A stretch of 64,000 nt of DNA, taken from assembly GCA_028293625.1 (NCBI GenBank), contig JAQGOL010000008.1, positions 62,001 through 126,000 on the forward strand, written 5' to 3'. Below the pieces are notes generated by a model. That model did not search any database, was not told the DNA's origin, and saw only the letters and a list, made by a program, of their open reading frames with translations. The position numbers were made by a program, and so were the translations under genes. The stretch's first letter is position 1. The number at the start of each line of letters is the position of its first letter. The stretch comes from Chthoniobacteraceae bacterium (GTDB lineage: Bacteria; Verrucomicrobiota; Verrucomicrobiia; Chthoniobacterales; Chthoniobacteraceae). This document shows, in pieces, positions 8,765-16,794 of the stretch.

Positions 8765-11143
8765 ATGAAACCGGACGAGCTCTTCCCTGCCCCGCCAGCT
8801 CAGGCGGCACCAAAACCGATGCAATCGCAGCCGGGCGTTTTAAGTACCGGGATCGACGAGCGCGAACATGCATTGACGATTGATTTTGATCCACGGGTCA
8901 TCTCCGAGGAAGGCGTTCGAAAAGTGGCGGCCGAACTCGCGCCGATCGGGCATCAACTCTATTGCAAGGCGCTCCTACGGCTGGGCGGCCGGGCTTCAGG
9001 CGCCGCGGAACTCAAGCTCGAACGCAAGGCGCAACGGATCGAGGGCGTGCGCCGCGCGCGGGCTACTTTCCGCGGCGGCGTCATGACGGTCACTTTTGAT
9101 GAAGCCAAGCTTTCCGAGGCGCAGATGATGCAGCGGGTGCTCGAAACCGGGGCGGAAATCCGGCCTTATACCCATGAAGCTGAAAAACAGCCGGAGACCC
9201 TTCGGGAACTGGCCACCCATTGGACAACCGGCGACCGGGCTGAACTCCTCTGCACGGCGCTCACCCTCATCTTTATGATCGCAGGATGGGCCTGCGCGAA
9301 AATTGGCAGCAGATGGTCGGCCGTTTTTTACTGCGGCGCATATCTGACCGGGGGCTATTTTGGAGTCCAGGCGGGGTGGCAATCGCTGCGTCAATGGACC
9401 ATTGACGTCGATTTGCTCATGGTATTGGCGGCGCTGGGAGCCGCCGTGGTCAATGCGCCATTTGAAGGGGCAATGCTCCTATTTCTCTTCTCACTCTCCA
9501 ACGTCCTCCAGTCCTACGCCATTGATCGCACCCGCAAGGCGATCCATTCCCTGATGAAACTGCGGCCCGACAAGGCGCTCACCCGGCGCAATGGGGAAAC
9601 CGTGCTCCTTCCCGTGGAGGAATTGGTCGTGGGCGACATCGTCGTTGTCCGGCCCGGGGAAAGCATCGCGCTCGACAGTGTTGTGATTGAAGGAAGCAGC
9701 TCGGTCGATCAATCCTCGCTGACGGGTGAGTCGATCCCGGTCTCGAGAAAAAGCGGTGACCCGGTTTTCGCGGGAACCATCAATCAGAGCGGCGGACTGG
9801 AAGTGCGCGTTACCAAGCTGGCCAAGGATTCGACGATTGAAAAACTGGTACGCATGGTGGAGGAGGCCCAAAGTGAAAAGGCCGACACTCAACGGTTCCT
9901 TGATCGTGCGGAGCAGTTCTACGCAGCCGGGGTTATCCTTTTCACTATCGGACTGATCATCTGGCCCATCGCCGTTGGGCACGTTCCATTTCACGCCGCG
10001 TTTTACCGGGCCATGACGGTCATGGTTGTCGCCTCGCCCTGCGCGCTGATCATCAGCACGCCGGCCTCCATTCTCTCCGCCATCGGTGGCGCGGCCAGAA
10101 AAGGGGTGCTCTTCAAAGGTGGCGTCCATCTTGAACGGGCCGCTTCGATTAAAGTCGTCGCGTTTGATAAAACCGGCACGCTGACCGAAGGCAAACCGCG
10201 TGTCACCGACGTGATCGCCGGGGAAAACGCCATTGATCTCCAGGCCGAGCCGCACAACTCTGCCGCATTGGAGTTGCTTCGCCTCACAGCGTCGGTCGAA
10301 GCCAAATCCGAGCATCCGCTGGCAAGGGCGATTGTGATGGAAAACGAAGCGCGCGGCCAGGCGAGTGCGGAATGCGCGGCGTTTCAATCAACTTCAGGCA
10401 AGGGAGCCAGCGGCCTGGTGGAAGGACGCCGGATTGCGGTCGGAAACGCGCGTTACTTCCGATCGCAACACGGAGGAATCGGCGACGGGATTGAGCAGAA
10501 GGTCGCCGCATTACAGCAGGAAGGCAAAACGTGTGTGATTGTCGGGGAAATCGATGAGTGCACCGGCATCGCCACCCTTTTGGGGGCGATCGCGATTGCC
10601 GATGTGCTGCGGGCCGATGCCGCCGATGTGGTCCGTCAGCTCAAAGCGAGCGGAATCGAACGCGTCGTCATGCTGACAGGCGATAATCAGCGCGTGGCTG
10701 AAGCAATCGCGAGGCGGGCTGGCGTGGATGAGTTCCACGCCGATTTGCTGCCCGAAGACAAGGTGCGCGTGATTAAGGAACTCAAAAATATCGGCCCTGT
10801 GGCGATGGTGGGCGATGGAGTCAACGATGCGCCGGCCCTCGCCACGGCCACGATCGGAATTGCCATGGGAGCCGCCGGCACGGATGTGGCCATGGAAACC
10901 GCCGATATCGTCCTCATGAGCGACAATCTGCAGAATATTCCATTTGCGTTGGCCTTGAGCCGGCGCGCCCGCCGTGTGATTTATCAAAACCTGGCCTTTG
11001 CGCTCGGCGTCATTGTGATCCTGGTCATCTCGGCGCTCGGATTTGGACTCCTCTTACCGATCGGCGTTGTCGGCCACGAAGGAAGCACGGTTCTTGTCTG
11101 CCTCAATGGGCTGCGGATGCTCGCTTTCAAAAATTCCAAATAG
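8765..11143 (+). CDS. P1B-type heavy-metal translocating ATPase (P1B-4-like)
   Basis: 792 residues from the ATG at 8765; an in-frame ATG at 8657 would add a 36-residue non-conserved extension. Expected role is ATP-driven export of a transition metal across the inner membrane. Visible motifs: actuator TGES (321-324), metal-site SPC in the transmembrane helix (424-426), phosphorylation site DKTGT (Asp468), hinge MVGDGVNDAP, and HEGST (from His771) in the last helix. The SPC plus HEGST pair is typical of P1B-4 (CoaT/CtpD-like Co, Fe or Zn exporters) rather than CPC copper pumps; this assignment is family knowledge. The N-terminal ~110 residues look like a degenerate metal-binding domain without CxxC. 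No metal regulator is adjacent. Confidence 0.88.
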   Translation: MKPDELFPAPPAQAAPKPMQSQPGVLSTGIDEREHALTIDFDPRVISEEGVRKVAAELAPIGHQLYCKALLRLGGRASGAAELKLERKAQRIEGVRRARATFRGGVMTVTFDEAKLSEAQMMQRVLETGAEIRPYTHEAEKQPETLRELATHWTTGDRAELLCTALTLIFMIAGWACAKIGSRWSAVFYCGAYLTGGYFGVQAGWQSLRQWTIDVDLLMVLAALGAAVVNAPFEGAMLLFLFSLSNVLQSYAIDRTRKAIHSLMKLRPDKALTRRNGETVLLPVEELVVGDIVVVRPGESIALDSVVIEGSSSVDQSSLTGESIPVSRKSGDPVFAGTINQSGGLEVRVTKLAKDSTIEKLVRMVEEAQSEKADTQRFLDRAEQFYAAGVILFTIGLIIWPIAVGHVPFHAAFYRAMTVMVVASPCALIISTPASILSAIGGAARKGVLFKGGVHLERAASIKVVAFDKTGTLTEGKPRVTDVIAGENAIDLQAEPHNSAALELLRLTASVEAKSEHPLARAIVMENEARGQASAECAAFQSTSGKGASGLVEGRRIAVGNARYFRSQHGGIGDGIEQKVAALQQEGKTCVIVGEIDECTGIATLLGAIAIADVLRADAADVVRQLKASGIERVVMLTGDNQRVAEAIARRAGVDEFHADLLPEDKVRVIKELKNIGPVAMVGDGVNDAPALATATIGIAMGAAGTDVAMETADIVLMSDNLQNIPFALALSRRARRVIYQNLAFALGVIVILVISALGFGLLLPIGVVGHEGSTVLVCLNGLRMLAFKNSK

Positions 11144-11207
11144 GTTTTATCGCACTTTCCGCTTGCCCTCAAATAGATCCCCGGCAACGTGCGGCCTCCA
11201 TTTTTCC

Positions 11208-12302
11208 ATGCCGACGATTGATGAAATCCCAAAGCGCCGTTCGGTGCATGACCTGACGTTCTCCGCGCTTCAGCAGGAACTCGTTGAGGCGGGAATCAAT
11301 CCGTTCCACGCGCTCAAACTCTGGAGCACACTGCACCGGCAAGCGGTCAAGACGCTCGAGGAACAGACCGATTTTGTCCCCCCGGTTCAGCGCTGGATCA
11401 GGGAAAAAATCGGCGCCCGGGAAAGCGCCCGCCATTTTTTCCAGGAGACGCCCGAGCCGGTGGCCGACATTGCGAGCAGCGACGGGCTGACCCGGAAGTT
11501 TTTGCTTCGCCTCCATGATGGCCAGACCATCGAGACGGTGGTGATGGGTTATCCGCGCCGGTTTACAGCCTGCGTGAGCACACAGGCGGGGTGCGCGATG
11601 GGCTGTGTTTTTTGCGCAACCGGGCAGATGGGATTTGTGCGGCATCTTGAGCCGGGGGAAATTGTTGGCCAGGTGCTTCATGCGCAGAGGGCGCTGCGCG
11701 CGGCCGGACATTCGGGTTTGCGCAACCTGGTGCTCATGGGAATGGGCGAGCCGCTGCACAACTACGATTCTGTCATGACTGCGCTCGATATCATCAGCGA
11801 CACAGCGGGCATCAATCTGGGGCCAAGCCGTATTTCGGTCAGCACGGTGGGAGTCGTTCCGGGCATCCTGCGCATGGCGAGGGAAAAGCGGCCGTATCTC
11901 CTGGCCGTCAGCCTTCACGGAGCTACGGAAGAGGAGCGGGCCGCGCTGGTTCCAGTGAGCCGCCGCTGGCCGCTTTCCGAACTCATCGCTGCCTGCCGCA
12001 CATACGGCGACACGACCGGCCAGCGGATTCTTTTTGGATGGACGTTGATCGCGGGAGTCAACGACACACCCGCTCACGCTGAGCGGATCGCGGTGTTATT
12101 GAAAGGAATTGACGCGCATATCAACCTGATCCCGCTCAATCCGACAGGCGGATTCTCCGGTTCGACCACGCAGGAAGAAGCCGCGCAGGCTTTTAAAAGC
12201 GTTCTGCAGGCAGCCGGATTCCCGAGCACGATCCGGCAGCGCCGCGGGATTGACGTTGCCGCCGGGTGCGGCCAGCTCAAAGCCGTGCGCAACCCGGCAT
12301 GA
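11208..12302 (+). CDS. rlmN: 23S rRNA (adenine2503-C2)-methyltransferase RlmN
   Basis: 364 residues from the ATG at 11208; earlier in-frame starts would lie inside the preceding ATPase gene. A radical SAM enzyme that methylates A2503 of 23S rRNA (and A37 of some tRNAs), improving translational accuracy. The radical SAM cluster motif CAMGCVFC is present, as are GMGEPLHNYD and the C-terminal RRGIDVAAGCGQL, which supplies the second catalytic cysteine. Length is normal for the family. It starts 64 bases after the ATPase and may be read through from it. Confidence 0.95.
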   Translation: MPTIDEIPKRRSVHDLTFSALQQELVEAGINPFHALKLWSTLHRQAVKTLEEQTDFVPPVQRWIREKIGARESARHFFQETPEPVADIASSDGLTRKFLLRLHDGQTIETVVMGYPRRFTACVSTQAGCAMGCVFCATGQMGFVRHLEPGEIVGQVLHAQRALRAAGHSGLRNLVLMGMGEPLHNYDSVMTALDIISDTAGINLGPSRISVSTVGVVPGILRMAREKRPYLLAVSLHGATEEERAALVPVSRRWPLSELIAACRTYGDTTGQRILFGWTLIAGVNDTPAHAERIAVLLKGIDAHINLIPLNPTGGFSGSTTQEEAAQAFKSVLQAAGFPSTIRQRRGIDVAAGCGQLKAVRNPA

Positions 12303-12383
12303 AAGCCAATCCGGCGTAAGTGTCGCCGGCGGCACAGTGGGAGCCATCTCTTTTATTCAACGCACTGATCCTGCCCAAAACAC

Positions 12384-14048
12384 TTACAGGATTTGTTGAC
12401 GGGGCATAACACGCGCCAGTTCAGGGAGAACCTCGGGATCCGAAGGCGTGTTTCTATGGGAAAAGGCGCTTTCCGGATTTGGAAAAGTGATTCTCACAGC
12501 AGTGCCATGGTCCCTTTGAAACCGGATCGTTCCCTCGAGTTGCCTGGTGAGGTCACGCACCAATTTCAGCCCGAAGGTGACATCCTTTTCAACATCAAAG
12601 CCCTCCGGCAGGCCGACTCCGTCGTCGCGCACGCATAGCTCAATGTAATCGCTTCCGACCAGCCGCAGTTCCACGGCAATGATGCCCTCTCTGCCGCCCG
12701 GAAAACCATGCTTGAGCGCGTTGGAAACCAGCTCATTGACGATAAGACCGCATGGCATCGCCTCATCCAGGCCGAAGTAAATGCCTTCGGAGTTTACTTT
12801 GAGAACGATCCTGCCGTGGCTGACCTCATACGCCTGAAACACATCCGCAGCCAGCTGCCCAATATAACCATTGGACTCAATCCTGGTCATGTCGCTTGAG
12901 GCGTAGAGTTTCTCGTGAATAAGCGCAATTGAACGGGCGCGCGTCTGCGCCTCGCGCAGCGCCTCCAGCGTTTTGGGTTCGGTGACATCGGCCGACTGCA
13001 GATAAAGCAGGCTGCAAATGACCTGGAGATTGTTTTTCACCCGATGATGAATCTCCCGTCTCAAAACCACCTCTTTCTGCAGCAGCATATCTTTTTTCAA
13101 TGCCGCCTCCATTTGCTCATTTGCGCGTTTACGTTCAGTTATATCGCGCATGATGATGGTAAAAAGCGTTCTGGCACCTATTTCTACATGCGAAATTGAT
13201 GCCTCAATCGGGAATACCTCGCCATTCATGCGGCGCGCGCCAAGGGGCTCCTCGACGCCTTTCACCGTGCCAGGGGAACCGGCGTGCACACACTCCTCCG
13301 CGCGGAAGCCTTCCGGCAGAAAGCGAGCAATCGAAGTGCCCAGCACTGCTGCCGCCTCGCAACCAAGCATCTGCTCCGCAGCCGCATTAAAAAGCACGAT
13401 GCGTAAATCGGCATCGATCGTAATGATGGCGTCCATCGCGGAGCCCACAATGCCAGCAAGCCTCGCGCGGCTTTCTTCAAGGGCTTCAATGGCTTTTTTA
13501 AGGCCTTCGTGCTGTTGCCGGAGAGCTTCTTCCATTTTTTTACGCTCCGTCAAATCGACCACCACAATGCATATCCCCTGAAGTTCCTGCATTTTGAGCG
13601 GACTCAACGCCAAATCGACGGGCACAGCCGTTCCATCACGGCAAAATAGCGCGATCTCGCCGCTGGCGGGCGTCCTGCATCCTTGGGCACACAGCACAGC
13701 AAAGCGATCGCGGTCCTCCAGTTTGACATACGAAAGCAGGTTTGCTCCGACGATGGATTGCAACGATTCCTTGAGAAGGCTGCCGAGACGATGGTTGGAA
13801 AAAAGAATCAGCCCGTCCGGTGTGATCACGACCGCCCCTTCATTCATGGTTTCAACCATGATGCGGTAAGGCTGCTCCGCGCCCTGGAGTGTATAGACCT
13901 GGTCGCCGCCCTCGCCCTTAACCACCAATGCATCCACCGCGCCATCGCGGATTGCCGAGAGCGTGGCATTCGCTTCCTGCAGCCGCGCCCGCAACCGATC
14001 CATTTCCAGGTTGAGATTCCAGATGACGTTATTTCCGGGATTGGCCAT
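12384..14048 (-). CDS. PAS-PAS sensor histidine kinase (HisKA_2 type) of the kai operon
   Basis: About 554 residues from ATG 14048; a GTG at 14063, directly abutting the kaiB stop, is an alternative start adding five residues. No membrane segments. Order: short coiled coil, PAS domain (~60-170), second PAS (~193-307, ending FTIIMRDITERKR), a HisKA_2 dimerisation domain with REIHHRVKNNLQ carrying the phosphorylatable His (~334), and an HATPase domain (~425-530; ELVSNALKHGFPGG, DDGVGLP). Ends with a short tail and no receiver. It is the last gene of the kaiC-kaiB-kaiB operon, so it is a candidate output or input kinase for the Kai proteins, in place of cyanobacterial SasA (which has a KaiB-like sensor domain and a different kinase class). 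That link is inferred from the operon only. Confidence 0.88.
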   Translation of the reverse strand: MANPGNNVIWNLNLEMDRLRARLQEANATLSAIRDGAVDALVVKGEGGDQVYTLQGAEQPYRIMVETMNEGAVVITPDGLILFSNHRLGSLLKESLQSIVGANLLSYVKLEDRDRFAVLCAQGCRTPASGEIALFCRDGTAVPVDLALSPLKMQELQGICIVVVDLTERKKMEEALRQQHEGLKKAIEALEESRARLAGIVGSAMDAIITIDADLRIVLFNAAAEQMLGCEAAAVLGTSIARFLPEGFRAEECVHAGSPGTVKGVEEPLGARRMNGEVFPIEASISHVEIGARTLFTIIMRDITERKRANEQMEAALKKDMLLQKEVVLRREIHHRVKNNLQVICSLLYLQSADVTEPKTLEALREAQTRARSIALIHEKLYASSDMTRIESNGYIGQLAADVFQAYEVSHGRIVLKVNSEGIYFGLDEAMPCGLIVNELVSNALKHGFPGGREGIIAVELRLVGSDYIELCVRDDGVGLPEGFDVEKDVTFGLKLVRDLTRQLEGTIRFQRDHGTAVRITFPNPESAFSHRNTPSDPEVLPELARVMPRQQIL

Positions 14049-14063
14049 GGGATGGAGCGTCAC

Positions 14064-14417
14064 TTACAAGGCGCGCTTGAGCAGATTGAGTCCCGCAAGA
14101 ACGTGTTCCTCGCTGGAAAGATCACCGATGATCCGGCGGATCGGCAGCGGCAATTGCTTGATTAAAGTAGGCACTGCGGTGAGCTGAGCCTCGCGGGCGA
14201 GTTCGGGCTGCTGATAGATATCGATAATTTCCAACTGATAACGGTTTGCGAGGTGCTGCTCGCAGATTCTCTTGAGGTTGGTAATCGCGCAAACCGAGTT
14301 CCGTGTCGTCCCAGCTACAAAGAGACGCAGCACATAGTGGGTCGTCGGCGGTCTGGCAGCCGCTTTTTCGAAGGCTGCCGCGCTCTCTGCGAGAGATTTA
14401 TCGGGGTAATGGTTCAC
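14064..14417 (-). CDS. kaiB: KaiB family protein (second copy)
   Basis: 117 residues. The KaiB thioredoxin-like domain starts at about residue 28 ([14 protein letters not shown]) after a non-conserved N-terminal extension. Conserved blocks [23 protein letters not shown] and [15 protein letters not shown] are present. KaiB binds the KaiC ring and modulates its phosphorylation and ATPase state in cyanobacteria; in non-photosynthetic bacteria it is usually tied to stress or environmental adaptation (family knowledge). Start and stop overlap neighbours within the operon (4 bases with the upstream kaiB). It differs clearly from the upstream copy, so the pair is an old duplication. Confidence 0.9.
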   Translation of the reverse strand: MNHYPDKSLAESAAAFEKAAARPPTTHYVLRLFVAGTTRNSVCAITNLKRICEQHLANRYQLEIIDIYQQPELAREAQLTAVPTLIKQLPLPIRRIIGDLSSEEHVLAGLNLLKRAL

Positions 14418-14749
14418 GCGATGATTTTTTTTGGAACCAACCGCACATCCAACCCCACCAGCACCCGTTCTTCGTTGGAGAGATCGCCAATGATCTTCCT
14501 CATTGGTGAGGGCAGCTTGCGCACCAGGGTGGGGATGGCCAGAATCTGATCACCTTTTGCCAGCTGGGGCTGCAAGATCAGGTCGATCACTTCAATGCAA
14601 TAGCGGCCCGCGAGGTGTTGCTCACAAATCCGCTTGAGATTGGCGAAAGCGATAAGCGACTTCGGCGTCTGGCCCGCTACATATAACCGCAACGAATAGA
14701 CCTCGGAAGGGGCCGCTTCGTCGCCGCTGCTCCCGTTTTTTTGCTTCAT
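14414..14749 (-). CDS. kaiB: KaiB family protein (first copy)
   Basis: 111 residues, close to the cyanobacterial KaiB length of about 100. The KaiB domain begins near residue 18 ([14 protein letters not shown]) and contains [28 protein letters not shown] and [12 protein letters not shown]. Its ATG overlaps the kaiC stop by 4 bases, so translation is coupled to kaiC. Expected partner is the KaiC ring encoded directly upstream. The C-terminal ~10 residues (RLVPKKIIA) are not conserved with the second copy. Confidence 0.9.
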   Translation of the reverse strand: MKQKNGSSGDEAAPSEVYSLRLYVAGQTPKSLIAFANLKRICEQHLAGRYCIEVIDLILQPQLAKGDQILAIPTLVRKLPSPMRKIIGDLSNEERVLVGLDVRLVPKKIIA

Positions 14750-16497
14750 GTGATTTTTTTCTGGTCGAGGAGTTCGCCGGTATCACCCATGCGGAGTTGA
14801 CCCGGCAACCGTTGCGTTTGCTCCCGAGCCACCTCCTGGGCTGCCAAAAAATCCGCCTCATCTGTTTCCAGTTCCGCTTCCGCTTCCAGCTCCGCTTCAA
14901 AAGCCGCGATCCGCGTTTCGATCGCTTTGCGTTTTCGGGCTGTCCGCCTTGCCTGACGCTCCGCCCGTTGACGGCGCAGACCGACACTGGCTCGTTCGCC
15001 GGCTTCATACGACGCGCGGGCCGTACCAATCAGCACCTTTTCTTCCACGACACGGATATCGACCAAATAAACCCCGTTGTTACTCAGGATAAATTCACGA
15101 GCCTGATTGGAATGCGTCATCCCCCGCGACTTGATGACGCTCAGGATCCGGTTGCGCTCGCGATCCGCTTCAATGTTGCGCAGCGAAATCAAGGTATCCA
15201 TCAACGACGAAATACCGATATGCGGCTCCTCCATGAAAGCGCCCTCTGAGACCAGGCTGGTAAAGAGAGCAGTAATTCCCCGCGACTTTAAAAGGTCAAC
15301 AAGCTGCATCAGCGTCGGCTTTAATTCCCACGCGGGCATGGACAACGAAAGATTGCTGAGCGGGTCGATGACCACCACGGCGGGATTGAAGCTCTCAACG
15401 AGGCATCTCAGTCTCCACAAATGCATTTCCAATCCATAAAGCGTCGGCCGCGTGGCGTGAACGCGGAGCAGCCCCTGATCAATCCATTGGCCGAGATCTA
15501 TGCCAATTGAATGCATATTGCGGACGATCTGGTCGCTTGATTCCTCGTAAGCAACCAAAAGACAGCGCTCGCCGCGGCGGCAGGTGGCATCGACAAAACT
15601 CGCTGCGACGCTGCTTTTTCCCGTCCCCGGTGATCCCAAGAGCAAAATACTACTACCCCGATAAAAACCCTCCCCTGAAAACATCTCATCCAATGACGCG
15701 ATGCCGCTGGAAACCCGATCAGTGGGGGCCTTGTGCTCCAGGCGCAGGGAGGTAATCGGCAGGACCGATATCCCGGAGTCTCCAATCAAAAACGGATACT
15801 CATTGGTCCCGTGGGATGAACCGCGATACTTGACGATCCGCAACCGGCGCGTGGTCACTTGCTCAGAAACCCGGTGATCGAGCAGAATGACACAGTCCGC
15901 GACGTATTCCTCAAGTCCATGGCGGGTCAATGTCCCCGTCCCTTGTTCCCCGGTAATGATTGCCGTCAGACCATTTTCCTTTAGCCAACGAAAAAGCCGG
16001 CGCAGTTCAGCGCGCACGATCATCTCATTAGGCAGCCCCGCAAACAGCGCCTCGATGGTGTCCAAGACCACACGCTTGGCGCCGATGGATTGGACGGCAA
16101 AGCCTAAGCGGATAAACAAACCTTCAAGGTCATACTCGCCGGTCTCCTCCACTTCCTCCCGTTCTATGCGGACAAAATCGAGCACGATTTTCTTTTTCGC
16201 CTCGAGATCACTAAGATCAAACCCCATCGAACGGACATTTTCCACCAGTTCCTGGGACGATTCCTCAAACGACATGAACACGCCCGGTTCATCAAAAAGC
16301 GTCGCTCCCCGGACCAGAAATTCCATTGCCAGAAGCGTTTTACCACAGCCCGCGCTGCCGCAGACCAAAGTCGGACGCCCCTGCGGGAGGCCCCCGGAGG
16401 TGATCTGATCAAAGCCCTCAACTCCTGTGGGCGCCTTTCGAATACCGCGTACAGTCAAAGGCACCAGCTCATTCCTTTTCTGTTGGCGCTTGGCCAT
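14746..16497 (-). CDS. kaiC: Circadian-clock-type ATPase KaiC
   Basis: 583 residues with two RecA-like domains. The CI P-loop is GSAGCGKT (47-54) with catalytic Glu78/Glu79. The CII P-loop is GSPGTGKS (288-295) with Glu318/Glu319, at almost the same numbering as cyanobacterial KaiC. The autophosphorylation site, Ser431-Thr432 in Synechococcus, reads Ser430-Ser431 here ([10 protein letters not shown]). The domain ends near residue 505; beyond it is a ~75-residue tail rich in Arg then Glu/Ala, probably a coiled coil, unlike the short KaiA-binding tail of cyanobacteria. Expected to be a hexameric ATPase/autokinase. First gene of a four-gene operon with two kaiB genes and a histidine kinase. No kaiA is seen. 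Confidence 0.95.
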   Translation of the reverse strand: MAKRQQKRNELVPLTVRGIRKAPTGVEGFDQITSGGLPQGRPTLVCGSAGCGKTLLAMEFLVRGATLFDEPGVFMSFEESSQELVENVRSMGFDLSDLEAKKKIVLDFVRIEREEVEETGEYDLEGLFIRLGFAVQSIGAKRVVLDTIEALFAGLPNEMIVRAELRRLFRWLKENGLTAIITGEQGTGTLTRHGLEEYVADCVILLDHRVSEQVTTRRLRIVKYRGSSHGTNEYPFLIGDSGISVLPITSLRLEHKAPTDRVSSGIASLDEMFSGEGFYRGSSILLLGSPGTGKSSVAASFVDATCRRGERCLLVAYEESSDQIVRNMHSIGIDLGQWIDQGLLRVHATRPTLYGLEMHLWRLRCLVESFNPAVVVIDPLSNLSLSMPAWELKPTLMQLVDLLKSRGITALFTSLVSEGAFMEEPHIGISSLMDTLISLRNIEADRERNRILSVIKSRGMTHSNQAREFILSNNGVYLVDIRVVEEKVLIGTARASYEAGERASVGLRRQRAERQARRTARKRKAIETRIAAFEAELEAEAELETDEADFLAAQEVAREQTQRLPGQLRMGDTGELLDQKKIT

Positions 16498-16794
16498 TTG
16501 GGATTATCGACCTTTGAGTTGAATCTGCAACTGCCCATTGATTTTCACAGGCGGCGGATGAGTAATGCGCAAAATCGGCGATCAAAGAGCCGCTTAATCG
16601 CCTCCCTTTTCAAGCACGCGCGGCACGAGTGGGCGCAACGTGCATTTCCATCCGGCTCACCATTTTGAAGTCATAAAATGGCTCTCCGGTCATGCTTTTA
16701 GCCCGGGAAATACATCTACCTTTTTTGTCGGCAACAGCGCCTCTATTTACTTGTTTAAGTAGGACCAAGTCGTGGCAAGCAAGGAGTTAAAGGC
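16498..16794. other. Divergent intergenic region between kaiC and the lysyl-oxidase-like gene
   Basis: 297 bases that should hold the promoters of the kai operon (leftward) and of the lysyl-oxidase-like gene (rightward). An AAGGAG ribosome-binding site lies at 16781-16786, eight bases before the ATG at 16795. I see no convincing -35/-10 pair, hairpin or repeat. Confidence 0.5.

Noticed and set aside
12303-12383. Terminator hairpin between rlmN and the kinase gene
   Set aside because: A six-base CCGGCG/CGCCGG stem exists but no T-run and the stem is too weak to claim.
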